Source: Atrichornis clamosus | Taxonomy: Eukaryota; Chordata; Aves; Passeriformes; Menuridae | Assembly (NCBI GenBank): GCA_013400975.1 | Contig: WBMZ01002991.1 | Location: 267,608-331,607, forward strand | Direction of reading: 5' to 3' | DNA length: 64,000 nt | In this document: positions 40,001 through 55,000 of the stretch, piece after piece | Layout: every line of letters starts with the position of its first letter | Position numbering within the stretch: the first letter of the stretch is position 1 | The notes under the pieces: generated by a model | Database searches by the model: none | Told to the model about the DNA's origin: nothing | The model's input: only the letters and a program-made list of their open reading frames with translations | Program-made: the position numbers and the translations under genes

Positions 40001-43000
40001 TATAACTACACAGACAACTGCACCTCTTCTTTCAAGCTTCCTGACTCTTCACAAGTGCTATCTCTGAGGCTATTGATGAAACAAATGAAAAATAATAACC
40101 GAGACAAAAATATATACTTCAGACTAAAACAGCTGATCTTACTAACCTTCCAAGGGGGGCAAATCAACAATAATAAATACCACCATGCTTACATTCAAGC
40201 CCTATCAGTAGAGTAAGAATGGTCTTATTTTGCCTGTCTGTAGTGAAAGGGTTGTGATGAAGCCGCTTCAGCAAAGTATAAAGGACAGAGTGGACTGAGT
40301 GATGCAGAATTGTCATGAGCGGTCTGGGAAGCCAACCTTACAGCACCTACTGCTTTTATTGCTGTGAGGCAATAAAAGTGGGAGCCACATGTTCACATCC
40401 CTTCCCTAATGTCAGCGAGGCCGCCCTACACCCTATGTAGCAGGACTACAGCTGCTCTGCTACCTATAGCAGACTTCTGCACTGCCTGAAGCTAGTCCTT
40501 CTCCCAGGACTGTGTCCACAACACTAACCAAAGGCCCAGTTTCATTTCAAAAGCCAAAGCAGGAGCTTTAATGAGAAATCACCTTATTCTAGTTGTAATC
40601 TGTGACTCTTAGCACAGATGCAAAATGAAACATATTATTTCATGAAAAATTGTGACTATAAAACAGACCCAGTTCCAGTGTACAAATATTTGACAGTTGG
40701 TCTCATAGTTAAATCTCCTTTAAGCAAATTTTGTTTTTCCCTGCAAATGTAAACCTTGCTACTTCATTTACAAGTAACAAGCCTTCCTGTTCTGAGAAAG
40801 CAATTATTTTACAGGATGTAATCGTATCAGAAGTTTCTCAGCATTTGGATTACTGAAAAAGCAAAACTAGCACAACAGTGTTATCTTCCACTTTCAACTG
40901 ACATCTGCATGGTCTTTCAAATAGAAAGGTCTAAACCCTTCTGATGTCTGAATCACCTGATCTCTGAACTGCCCATCAACAAGAAATAATCTACTTATGT
41001 GATCATATCTGAGTCGATATGAGGATATGTAGAAGTGCTCTGTCCTTTTAGGGAGAGGTAGGACCATTAGTCCCAAGGCTACCAGACTTGCACTGTGCAG
41101 AGTAACAGGTTTGTGCCCTCATTTGTGAGAAAGAACTTATAGCATATATGCATTGCAGATTATCTTGTTTCCTTCTGCATTATAATTTATTTCTGTCTCT
41201 TCTGCATTTCAGAAGAAAGCAGAAATTAATGCTTTCTTTTTGCAGTGATGGCTCTTTTTTCGCCTTCACATTCTGAGAGAACTCTGTATGAAAAACAGAC
41301 CTTTGACACTTTCACAGAGGTGTCAAACAGTGGTGTAGCTATTTGTTGTGACTGTAAAGGTTGTTCTGCTAACGTTCACAGTTGTGAGGAACTGCCACTC
41401 AAGTGAGCTGCTTGAGGCTTTCATTATGTTTTAATAAAGTACTAGAAGTACCGCTCAGTCCTTTCCACTGCTTGTCAATATGATCAAACGCATCCTATTA
41501 CTTTCGGGCCCTTTTCTACCGGATGCAGTCTTTGTCCAGAGCACTGGAACAGGAGTGTAATTACAAGTCATACATCCTGAAGATTTGCTAATAATGTTAA
41601 CACCTGTAAAGTTTGCTGGTAACTGGCAGTCAGGTAAAACTAGTTTACTGCAGTTTTACCCTCTGACCAGACCAGTGACTTGGCTACCACAAAGGATCTG
41701 TGGTATAAGAAATGCTAGAATTAGTGGACACCTGAATAAATAAAATCGATTTGGGAAAGTCAACATGACTTTGTAAAATGACGTTTTGTCTTATAAACTT
41801 CTCAGAGTTCTCCGCAGGCTTCAGTTGTGCTATGTGGGTTAATGTGACCCAGTTGACATATTTCACTTGGATATCCAGAAAGATTTTCACCATGAGCTTT
41901 AAAGGCCACTGAGAAGCCATTGTATAAAAAGGAAAGTTTTGGCACAGATAAGTAGCTGGCTAAGAAGTAGGGCGTAGGAGCAAATGTGAAGCTGTAAAAA
42001 CACAAAAAAGTCACCAGCAGAGTTCCACAGGCGTCTTTGCTGGGATCCTTATTAATTAGTGTATCCAGAAAGCATCTGGAAAAGCAGTAGAAGAGTACAG
42101 ACAAAGTTTGCTGGTGATGGAAGTCTCTTCCAGACAGTAGGTACCTTGGAGACAAACTGTAAAGAACAAAAAATTGAGTTTCTTACAAGACAGAGTGACT
42201 AGGCAATAAAATGGCAAATAAAATTCAATGTAGATCAGTGTGACAGTGCCCTGAGTGCACTAAAAGCCCTTAATTGGCTTTCAGGTCTTGCTGGACATAT
42301 GCTGTAGGTGTATCTGTCTCTGGCCTTTGTCTCTGGCTGCTCCTAACATGACTGCCTGGCTGGACCCTGGGCCTGCTTCTTCACCTCACCCTGTCTGTTA
42401 ACCCAGCCCAGACATGGTGAGACTGCACCCAGTCAGTGAGGACTCTGTGCTGGGGTCAGCCGGGCTTTCAGATCCTCCTCCATCATGGGCAACCCAACTG
42501 CTGCTGCTGTGTCCCAGCCTGGGTTTAATGAAGCTGTTGAGCCACAGGCAGAGGATGCATGGGTGTGGGTCCTGGGTAGGGATGGTCAGGGCAAGAGAGG
42601 GACTAGCCAGGTACTCATCAAGCTGGGAAAGAGGCGATGTAATGGAGAACTGACAAAGGTCTACAAAAGATCTGTAGGCGGCAGGAAAAAGAGAGATAGG
42701 GAGTTCACTCTCATCAGTGTCTCTTTGTTATAGAAGCCAGGTTCAAAGTAAGGAGAATAAGGTGGTTCTTCATACAGCAGGAAGTGGACACTTGGCACTC
42801 CCTGCCCGAGGACACACAACTGTGGATGTGCGAGTTCAATGGGAGAGTGGGTAAATAGTTGGCAGAAATCCATTGCAGACTACTAAACAGGCAAGTCACA
42901 TCAGCCTCAGGGAGATTTGCATTCCCGAAATGGAAAGAGTCGAAGACTGGGAGAGTTTTGAGGGGAAGTATGAAGTACATAGGCCTTGTTTTACCTCTTC

Positions 43001-46000
43001 TATTCCAGTTGCCCACCTATGAACATTGGGCTGCTTTGATCCCTGTCTTAAACCAGTTAACAGACCTACTTGTGTTTCAAGGACAGATGGGCATCAAGAC
43101 ATTGTCCACAGTTATTGAAAAATTAAATTATTTGATGTAATCTGTAGTCTGAAAACTGACACAGTTATTAAACATTTCATAATTTCTAGAAGACTTTTAC
43201 CACTAGCTACATGTCTAGAGAGTAAGAAAAACAACCTTAGCTCTAAAGGAAATCCTTTTTCAAATCTGGTGTCTTAAGGATTAAGATCCTTGTTCTTTTT
43301 GAGGATGTTGGCACCAAAGGCACTAAGGAAGCAGGAGGATGCTTGGCACTGCATGCCAGTTCCAGTCTTTCATCTAGCAGAATAACTTGACATCAAAGAT
43401 ATCCTACTCTTTACCAAATATATTTATTTATTTACTTATTTTATTTATTGCTGAAGAAGTAGCAATCTTTCCACAAAGATCTGGGCACCCTGCCATTTCT
43501 TCAGATACACAGAAAGATTGTATACATTCCAGAGAACCCCACTTTCTAGAAAAATGCCACCTTCCCTTAAACTTCAGTCCACACAGGACAAATTGAGACT
43601 CCAGCATTCCCCAAGTGCTCCTCCAGAAACTAACACTGCAGAAATAAAAGCCTTAACATCTTTTCCCTAGACAGATATTTTCTTGTCATTCTTTTCCTAA
43701 GAGTAACATTGAATCCTGTATTCCAAATGTCAAGTGTTTTGTTTTCTTTTTCCAACAGGACAACACAAATCAATTATCAATAAACTAAAAATTACATTGC
43801 CTTAAAAACAAACATGCAAAAAAGCAAACAAACAAGCACAAGAACCCCCTCAAAACCCAAATCAGACAGCATCCATGCACAGTATCACCCTGGAGAAAAT
43901 ACTGGAGAAGATGGAGAAATGATATTTTTCAAATGTGTAACCAGAAATTCCACTGAAGTTATGCATGGAATAAAAATTTGAAAGGAAAAAAAAAATCTTT
44001 CAGGTTATAGGAGCATGATGGAAGTACAACAACAGAATAACTCTCTGTTCCTTTTTTTTTTTATTATTATGAAATACTCTTTTCTGGTGTTACATTGGTT
44101 GTACAGAATCACATTGCTGTTGTTCTAGCTGCTGGATCATTCAAAGGCTGCAATTAAATTAAAGAGCAAGTTCTTCTACTCCTAAGCAAATTGCTTCACA
44201 GAGAAGTAGTTTGATTAATCTCTGTCTATCTCAACTTCCTTAAAATTTCTCAAAAATATAGTGGAGAACATCTTGACTGAGTGAGAATGAATGAAACAAG
44301 GAAAATAAGTAAACTACATTTTGTTAAAGAGACTGTCTTCTCTGCATGTAGGATACATTAAAATTCTAACTACACATCTCTAAGAGTAATTACAGTTTTA
44401 TCTACATGTACACCGACATCCCAGGAACATAAACCCCTCCCAGAAACATTCATACACCATTAGGATTGCACAATCAAGGACTACTGAAGTTAGGAAATGC
44501 CAGAGTTAACCTTTCTCTGGCCTTTGTGCACAGATAATTGAAAAAAAATCTTCAATTACATAATCACATACTACTGTTTTTGCAGGATCTCATTAAGTGC
44601 ACAGGAAGGACAAATCCCATGAAATAAGCAACTTTGCAGTATCCTGCTGTATTTCTGTTCTTCGATGTGTTACCCTCAGCCTTGAAGCAATTCCAGTCCT
44701 CTCCTGAGACATTGTCACTGACTTCCTCATGAGCTCTTCTATGGCGTTCAGTAGTGTAACATTTGAACCTTTCTCAGTTATTTTATTTTATTTAAAAACT
44801 TACAATATGACTGTGAGGGATGAAGTATTCTTTTTACAGAAGTATAGCTGGGGAATATCAAGAGCAGAAGAATCTTCTGTTGTGAAGTGTCTCATTTCAG
44901 ACATGCAAGACCTAACTTGTGATTTGAAGCTTTATATAGAGGTTAATGTAGTCAAACACAGTTCCTATTCATCTCAGCTGCAATTAGAGATGCAAATCAT
45001 TCTGTAGGTTTAAATTAGGCACAGAAACTGAGACACATTAAAGACAGCCACGAAATTCATTTGCTGAGGCACCCCTAACAGAAAAGACCTAGAGAAGTAT
45101 TCAGTTTTCTAGCACAGCCTGCAGCCACACTCCCCACGACATCTTGCAATCCAGTTCCTCCTTCAGTGTACGTCTTTTACCTCTGGCCACAATATAAGCA
45201 AGACCTTAAAAACCATGTTTCTTCTCAGCCTCCCGGCATGTCTGCTCTGTACAAAGCTGGATGCCAACGACAAAAAGCAGGTGGCTTTCAAATAAACCCT
45301 GCATCACCATGGTGGATGCAAAAATGGAAAAATCCTTAGGCGACATGAATTCTTCAATTCTGTTATTTCCTAATTACTTAATTGCCAGCTTTCTAGCCTT
45401 AGTACTTTCTTTTAAATATTTTCTTACTAAAGATTTCTTCTGTTGTTTAAAATAAGTCAAATTAGGAAGTCACCCTTGTATGACAATCAAAGGAAACCTA
45501 CACTGCTGATCTGCCACAGAGATTTCCAATGTAGTTCATTTGAACTGAACTAGCAAGTGCTGATACTAGATTATCATTCTCTATTTCACTAGCTGTATCT
45601 TAAGCTTTTCTTCACCTCCATGTAAGACAGGAAATTATTGCAAAGTAAAAATGTGTAAAAGTCATACTCTCTGCCAGAATTGGTGTGATTGAAGGGTCGT
45701 GTTACTTTAGAGCAGTAACAGACAAGTAAGAGACATTTAATAGCATGTGACATTTCAGAAATAAACATACGGTGCCATAATTAGAAAAGATAGATTATAG
45801 GGGTATGGCATTACCCATATATAATTGGGAGCCTGGATCTTCACTCAAACCTCTTTTATTGCTGCTGATAAAGAGGTGCTCACAATGAAAGCCATTATTC
45901 ATTCAAGTCTCACAAAGATATATTTTTCCATGAGCAAAGCAGCCTATACTCAGGAACATAGTTTACTTAAAGTGTGGACAAAAGCTCTGTGCTATGTGGC

Positions 46001-49000
46001 TGGATTTATAAATCTGTCAGCATACCCAGGCACACAGGAGATCCACCTGCACAATCCAAATAAACACAACACCGTGTTTCCGCATGGATATTTGCCCTTA
46101 AACCGTTACAAAATCTTAGCTCAACATTTCTCTTTATTAAAGTTTAAGTTGTACCATAAACATGTAATGTTTCAGGATCATTCATTTTTATAACAGATAA
46201 TTTATATTAATTTTATTTTTAAGGTAATATCAAAGAACAAGTCAAGCAGCTTTATTTATGGCAGTACACAAGCACAGGGTAATGTTTGATCCTACCCCCA
46301 GACTGTGTATCTCCAATGAGATATGATAATGCTAACCAGTATTAGTTTACTTATGAAAGCTCATGTTACATTGAGAAATATAGTAAAATATCACCATTAC
46401 CATTATTTAACATTTATATTATTATTATATAATTACTTTAAGGTGACAATCCTCTTGGAGTTGCATTATACGTTTAAAAATATAACAGGAAAATTGTTAA
46501 TCTTACTGAAAACTTCGTTTGTGTAACACATACCATAACCCCAAGAAAGGTCCGTAAGGGAACATATTCACTAGATCATTTTTTAGACTGGGCATATTGG
46601 TCTTCAGTGTTTATCATAATTGTTGACAAATTGGTAAGTACAGCCCAACACTGGTATCTAATGGTGCAGAATATCTCCCTGCATTTCAAGTAACTAGTTT
46701 CTGAACCTCAGCCAAACAAAGTCTACTTGCACAGCGTTTGACTCTCATATTTGTTACCATCAGTATTTGTATACAGACTTCTAAGTTCACATGCTGACAC
46801 CATAATTATTATGAGAAATTATGTAAGAGGAATCATGGGGACTGTTGGTGAAAACTATTGTGAGGGTCAGTATAAAAAACTGAACCACAATCATGAAGAT
46901 AATTAAATTATGACAACGTATAAAGAACAAATTGCAAGTACCACAGAAGACCTTCTTGGCAAGAAAAAAAAGTTTCCTCAACTGCTATTAAGTAATTTAT
47001 GTTTGTGACTCACAATGTTCATGTTTTGATGACCAGATTCTAGCTTAAGACCTTTTTTGTTATTACAATATGTAACACCATTTTTCCATTCTGCTGTAAA
47101 TGTATCATTTCTTATATTAAATTCTGCAAAGGAAAACTAATTTAATCCAACGTGAAATACCACAGATTGCTAAAAGACCAGATTTTTTTTTGAAGTTTGG
47201 CTTGATTGCTGCTAATAAAAGACGTTTCTTCAGATTTCCGCATATTTCAAGTGAATAAACACAGTAGCTGATTAAGATAAGAAGCCTTGTAGACCTCACC
47301 CTAAAGATTAAAAATCTGGCCAAGCTGAGCTGTCTTCTCACTAGAAACACACACTACAGTAAAATAAGAGGAAAGCTGAAAAAATCATGCCACTCTAATC
47401 AAAAGCAATTCTCTTCAAGAGGGAAAAGAAAGCTTTCCTCTGAGCATTAAGATTAAAAACTAGAGTGGATGTTTGGATTCTTATGATATTTTAACTGACT
47501 GACAGTTACGGAACAATCCCCAGAGAGATGCAGTAAACCTAGCTGGAAAAGAGGGTGATTGAACAAAAATGCTGTCTTCTCCTCAGCTCAGTTTTTGAGA
47601 GTGCTGGGAATGTTCATTTCTCACTGAATCTCTGGGAATCTGAGGTGCTCTGACTCCTGCAAATGGTATCATGTCTCACAAAAAGCAGGAACAGTGCTGG
47701 AAGAAAGAGTATTTCACTATCAGTCCTTCCAGAAGATTTTGTGCATCTGAAATTTTTGCTGGAGCTCAAGTCAGTTCTTAAGTACCAAGAAAGGATTCAC
47801 ATGACATGGGGATTACACAGACAAAAAACAGAATACAAAAACCTCTTCCATTTCACTGGGTGAGATCACAGTAATCTGCAGACAAAACCCACAAGTTACA
47901 ACATATAATCATTGCCAAGTGTACACAGCGACTCTTCTTTCATTCTTTAAGCTTTATTCATTTCTGAGCACTGAACAATGAGGCAGCACCATGCAAGTTA
48001 AATCTTTTAAAGGCATGGGGCAAAATTTGGCTCTCTCTGACACAGGAACACTCTTTGGCCAAGACACAAACTTCCAAACAGTTTCTATTTGGACATTTGA
48101 GGAGGGATTTTCCAAAGAGCTCCACAGTGATGTACCTCTGTTCTTATTCAAGTATAGTAAAACCTGCACTGACTTTGATGGGACACAGTAAAATGAACGT
48201 TATGCAGTCCAGTTAAAATGGAGGAACCACCAGAACATACACAGCTGAGCATTCACTGAAGAATTTCCTTGTATTTTATTCCAGAAGCTGTGCAAAACTA
48301 TTTCAAGATTAAAGCAGATTTGTCTCAATTTCACCATTCCTAAGCATAAGAAAGCAAAGCACATGCTTGCTACAAAATTATTTCATTATTTTCTCAATCA
48401 TGTTATTAGTAAGTTAGTTTTCTTTACTTTCTTGAAAAAAATATTTATTCCAGTAGATTAATTCTCTTAAGAAAACGTGGCAAAATTTTACAATTAACGT
48501 TCTAATTTTCTCCTTCAGATTCAGAATATTTATTACACCAGAAAAATAATTAAGACAATAAGGCAAGATAAATGTTTTGAAAACAAAAGCTTTAAAAACT
48601 GGACTCTTCTCAGCTACGTTTCTGGCATCTGATACATTCCATTGCTATGATGTGCTATTCACAAAAGATCTATGCAGCCAAGCATTTTTTTCCTAAGATC
48701 TTGAATCTATGACTAAATTGACAGTCATTCAATTTTGTTAAGCCATAAAAAAAAAATAGAACAACTTCAGATACCTTTGTGTTGAAGATGATACTCAAAG
48801 GAGTCAATAACCACAGGGGTTGCATAAAAGAGAATACTTGTATCACATGCATCAACATGGCCAATAAAGAGGGGAAGAATACCACCCAAAACTGAAGACA
48901 ACTGACTATACCAGATATTATTTGTAGGTAACATCTGAGTTACTAGTATTTGGCCAGAGATTTAGAAATCTCTCACTTGGTATTACCCACGTGTGAAAAA

Positions 49001-52000
49001 GATGTGTATATTTTATTAGAAGGAGGGAGTGTGTACACAGAGAGATGTTTGCCTTTTTAATCCTCAGTACTATCTTATGACTGCCATGTGCCACCAGACA
49101 GAGAAATGTATTATTCTACCAATGTTACTTCTGCCTTTTTGACTTCCACCAAGACCCTTCCAAAAACACAGGAGGATTAAATGCAATTCACTACTAAAGC
49201 AGTGAAATAACCACATAACAATAGAGCAACTCCTCAAGTGCAGAGACAGACAGAGGGAAGCCATTTCTGACATACAAGGCCTTTGCCAATTCCAAAGGCA
49301 AGATTTTAGCAGAAGCACATCCAACCCGAAATAAGATCAAAGTACTGGACATCATGGAACAGGATACTGCCAAAATCTGACAGGTCAAAGAAAAAAGTGT
49401 ATGCTTTATAAACTAGTTACACAATAAACTGTAACTGGAGCAGCTGGTGTACATTTGATGTACCAGGCATACCCATGTGATGGAAGGGGCCCATTATTTT
49501 TATTGTTATACTTCCTTTAAATATCTTTATGAGTCAAACAATTTTTTAAAAAACCCCACAACTTCTAACTCATTGTACAAATGATGCCTTTGTTCAACAC
49601 CAGCATTTTGCCCTTTTATTTTTGTGTGTATATTACATACATACATGAAATATAATGGTTATTTAAACCAAAGTTAAAGCCCAAGATGAGTTGAATACCA
49701 TTTGGATGATTTGTTGTTCAAAATATTGGATAGGTGGGCACCCACACCCAGCACGAAATCTCTCAGTTACTTTAGATTTCATTATAAAAGACATATTACT
49801 GGTGTTTCTTTCTGTATTTTTAACAACTCATCAGACAAGTGATTTTAGGACTCTCTGCATGCTTTCAGTTTCTGTAAAGTGCAGTATGATATATGACTAA
49901 CATACTTTGGAAGATATTTAGACAGAATCAGAAGAAAAAACACTAAAAGATTCAAAATTTAAACTCACTTCTAGACCTTTCCTGCAAATTCAAGACAATG
50001 AAAAAAACCAGTTGCCCTCACACCTCAAAAAAAAAAGTCACAGGGTCACTTGTACAAATGCCTCTGTTATAACTTCAACCATGAGGTTTTTTTCTCCACC
50101 TAAAGTGCAAGTTCTGATTAAAAAGTGCTTTGAGAATCATAGTATGGATTTGTCACTGCACAGTTCTTAATTAAAAGAGCTCCGAGAAGCCAGAGCATGC
50201 ATCCGAACAAAACAAACTCTGTTCAAGACAGGGAGTTGCAGCTTTCTGTCTGACACCCATTAAGAACCTTACTCATGAGCAAAAAAACCTGGAATTAGGA
50301 AAATCCCTGATTGCATGTATCCTTTCAAAAATTAGCTTAGCTGTGTGACAATCTTTTCATGGATCTACCCTGTGTTCTGTAAGAGCTTGCTCTTGCAGGT
50401 ATTTAGCTCTGGAAACAAAGCAGTTGTTTTACAGTGTGCTGGGAGACAGTTGAACTGCTTTGGGGATATCCAGAAGAAAAAGTGGTTTCAAGAATAGGAA
50501 CTAACTTTTGTCACTCTTTGATTGAGTAAAATATTTTTCAATATACATTTTTTCAGTCTACAAGAACTTTCAAAAATTAATTTCTCTGAAAATATGCCAT
50601 GCTGACACTTCTATATCATAATAACTATCTTACATCTTAATTAATATAGCAGTAATTTTAGAGGATTATGCAATCTGAGTTACCATTGTAGTGGCCTCTA
50701 TTGTCAAATTTGACTATTTGCTACACTGGAATTTGGACAAACCAGTAAGTAACTGAAAAGATGTTCAGAAATTACTGAAAAGGAAATTCACAGAATGGAA
50801 ATTGGTAAATATCTTTGGGAGGTGAAATTTTGAGGACAATTAGCAAAATTGTTTCCAACTAACAAATTGAAAACAGTCAACATACTGTTCACGCACCTCT
50901 AGTTCCAGACAATAGGGGAAAAAACTTAACCAAAAAACTCCACAGAACCTACAACATGGGGGGATAAAAGAGGAGCACAAGTCCACAGGGGTACCAAAAC
51001 CCATGACTTTTGGAGCTGAGTTTAGAGTGGAAAGTGGCTTGATCTTTTAATAGAAGGCTACTAAAATTAACTATTGTGAATGATATCTAGAGGCCAGACT
51101 ACATAAGCAGACCTCTAACTATGAATTATACACTTAATTTTTCTGTACTGCAGCAAGAGTTAGAGCTTAGTCTGTCATTTACAGGAACGGAGCAGACTTA
51201 CAAGAACTGAACCCAGACAAAACAAGAGAGGTTTCTGGAAGCCCTCATTTCCCTTGATAGGCATGCTTGTATTATCATATCTAGGGCAGGGAAAGCAGTT
51301 TTGGTTCAATGTATCGCAATAAGGGATGTAATTTTCTGATGTATTTATCATTACAACACTAATATTTTCATTCACTCTGTAAAAAATGTTCACAGTCTTG
51401 AATGTTTACAAATTCTTGAAAATAAAAGTCATATATGCTTTTCTTCATTTTAGTATTGTATATCTAAGACATCTCTGTGCTGTGGTTGTATAAATGTTAA
51501 CATTTCATTATCAGAAAGTGATAACTGAGGCCTTGATCTAGTAAGCATTGCATGTTACACCTGATGCAAAATACTTAAGCAATCTCACTAAGTAAACAAA
51601 TACTATATTTTAGCAAAAACAATCATGGACATAACAATAGGCATCTAAAATTTGCAAGCTCAGCCCTTCTGATTAATTGAGAAATGTTGACTTCACAGTG
51701 GTAATCACTCACTTCTAAAAGGTCCACTGAGATATTAAATGAACCATTTTAACTGCTCAGTATTAATTGTGATGCATATTGAAATGCGCATCACACGATT
51801 GTTAGATTGTATGTTAGAAACTTTTCCCTGGAAAACTTCTATTCCTAGTTAATACCTTTACTTCATGATGCAACACTTCTCATATTACTAATACACTGAA
51901 GGATAAAAGTGACATTCTCAAAGACTTCAGTCTTTTAATAAGACAGAAACACATTTTGTTCTAAAATGTTCATTCACTTTATTGAGAGCAACTAAAAAAT

Positions 52001-55000
52001 GTCACAAAAAAAATTTTTTTTTAATATAATAACCTCTATCAGGGCAGCCTTTTGTAAAGCACAGTCCAGCTGGCCACAAAGTCATCTTGGGGCTATTGTT
52101 GGATATACCACTAAGGTAGGTAGTTTTATTATCTGTTGTCATAGATAGTATTGACAAACATTCAAATTTTTGTTGCCTATGTTTTTAATTTCTAACAGTG
52201 AACAGAGAAAATGAAGAAAAAATAACATATAAACAGATTCTAAAATCCCCTAGGCCATAAAGATTGGACCTGTTCTTTCTTTAAAGGTATATTCTTTATA
52301 GAAAGGTACATTACTTAGCCTGTGATCTAATAAAGGAGTGCAGAGACCCTGTATGATGAGGTCGCAGTCAGCTTAGAAAAGCTTGAGCATATTCCTTATT
52401 GGTTTGGCTATGAGTGCCTATCAGAGGAGGGGGAAAAACCACTGTGCTTTTAAGGCAATACTGTCGTGGTTAATGCAATGAGGTCCAAACACTTTAGGGA
52501 AAAGAATTATCAACACCATCAAAAAATTATACCTAAAAAAGGTAAACATTGGTAATGAGAGGCAGGTTCCTGTGAAAATCATTTCAGCAGTAATTTACTT
52601 TTATATTAACAAACTATCAACTAGGAGAAATACAAGAAAGCCAACTAGCAACTTTTTCTCTGCAAGATTTGTATGAACAGAAATTCTAAACACATGCCTC
52701 AAGCCAGTAAAAATGTAGGTATTAAACAGAACATAAAGGGGATAGCTTTTGATATGTTTTGCTTAAGCTAAATTAAAATATAAAAAAGGACTGACAGCGA
52801 AAGAGGAAAAAATAAAAAAACCTGGGAGCTATTCATTTAATACACAGATTCTCCCTGACTAATCTCTCAATTACTCATGATGTATGTATGCCTGTGTAAG
52901 GAAAAAGACTGCCAGACTGAATATTTTTTCCAAACTTTTTAGGTTTCTCAACTTTTTCCTTTCCATAACTTTCAGAAATAAGAATTTCCATGTCCCACTC
53001 AGGGATGGCACTATCAGTCACATTTACCCTGCTCAGTAATAAACGAACACCCATTCCCACCCCTGGGATGCCATAAGAGAGGTTTCACAAAGCACCAGTA
53101 ATAACATTATAAAATCATCCCCCACTGTATGTGAGGATTGTGCTGACTGACTGGTTTGATGCCTTGGCACTTTGGTTCTTGCTCTGCACAGGATAAAAAA
53201 GAGGAAGATAGGGAATGTGCTGACAACCATTTCATCATTTGCTCGGTGATAGGCTCTTTGGCCCCTGTCTGGGGTAGGCAGTTTGAGATCTGTGGTGAAA
53301 AAACAACACTTCCTGACTTGCCTGTTCCAGATAAAACCCAATCTATTTTCACTGTGCCCCTAACTGTGCTAGTGCTGGTAGCATGAGCAATACTTCCCAA
53401 CGTGCTGACTTCCCATCTCTTATTAGGCTCCTGAATGCACAGGTTTGCTCTGAAATGCTCCCATAAACAAGGGAGGACTTTAATCCCTCCTTTATCTACA
53501 CAGGCCCAATTAAGGAGCACAATAGGCAGAGATGATCTTATATTGCAGATCGTCATCAGCCATTTGGGTGAAGGACACGCTTTCAGATTTATTCTTTTTT
53601 CTCATCTCTCTTTCTTGATGAATTAAATACAGCACAAAATTTTGCTTTGAATCACCACTAAAATTAAAATTTCAGAGACTGTAATAGAATTGAAATTTAC
53701 TCTTTGGTGAGATCCTGGGAATTGATTAAACCCCTCTGAGGACATGGAAATATGACTACAGACACCAGTGCCCTTTACTGATGGATGACCAAAAGGACAA
53801 ATGTTCACTGTAGCATTTACAGTCACAGTAAGTTTGTGATAACATCAATATGAGGCATAATGCAGAAATAGTGTAGTAAGAATTGCAGATGCCCTCATGG
53901 CTTTACTAAAATAAATATTTTCGACATCTGAATAAAACTAAATATGATTGCACAGCAGTCAAAACTTACAATATCTATTGACTCTTACATACTTATATGT
54001 CTATTAATGATGTAAGAAGGTAAAAACTCGTATGAGGATGTTGCGATCTCCTGAAATGTTCAAGTGTTCTTGAAAGCTCTGAAAGTCCAGTGCTGACAAG
54101 ACACTTGAAAACTAGATTGGAAAATAATAATGCAAACTGGAATCTGCATTTAAGGTCACTGAGAAAACTCCAATTCTACTGCTGGATTACCACAGAGAGC
54201 ACAGACAACTCCAAAAGATAGCACAACATTGAAACATTAGATATTTTGCTATGACAGCAGAAAAGCAAAAAAGCCAGGGGGGACTAAATCGAACATTTGT
54301 GTGAGGTTACACACACCTGAAGCAACTGATTTTCACTTTCCATACTGAACTGCTGCTTCTTTATGTCAGATAAAAACGAGGCCATTGTGACAGGACAAAC
54401 AGCAACACATTTTTTGTAGGCACAGCTAAAGCACTGTCATATTCTGAGAAGTGCAATTTCCAAAGGATCTCCTCATTTCCCAGATTTTTAACCAAAATAG
54501 ATTCTACAGGACAATGATTAAGAAAGCACTATGGATATTAGGGAAGTTTGGAAATTATATAATGTATTTCTCAGCCCCAGGGAAAGAGTACTGTAGATTT
54601 AAACCATTCTGGCAGATATTACTAAACATTCCAAAGGACTGGGATTTCCTAGTCTTTCTTGACATCTATTCCACTGGTATCTTAACCTTTTGATGAGATA
54701 TCCTCCCCTCATTTATCTTGCTGTAATATAAGCCAATTCTTTTTCGCCCTTTCATCTGCCTGGAAAGCTCAGTCTGTCCCTTCCCACTGCACCTACCCCT
54801 TTAAATATTCTCTGTTCCTATGCGTTCCCTCTTCTGCCTCCTCTAGACCTAAAAGGATTAGTTCCTTCTGTCTGCCTTCGTTAGTCATGTTTTCCAGAAC
54901 CTGTTCCCTCAATCTGTTCTCTTTTGGGTTCTCTGAAACCAATGAAATGTACATACAAACAAAAGGTTAGGAATATCTGAATGTCACATAAAAGCAGAGT

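Noticed and set aside
50130..50165. Possible reversed CR1 3' end (gagaatcatagtatgg)
   Set aside because: The expected following segment (ggttggaaggg-type) is absent; the match is too short.
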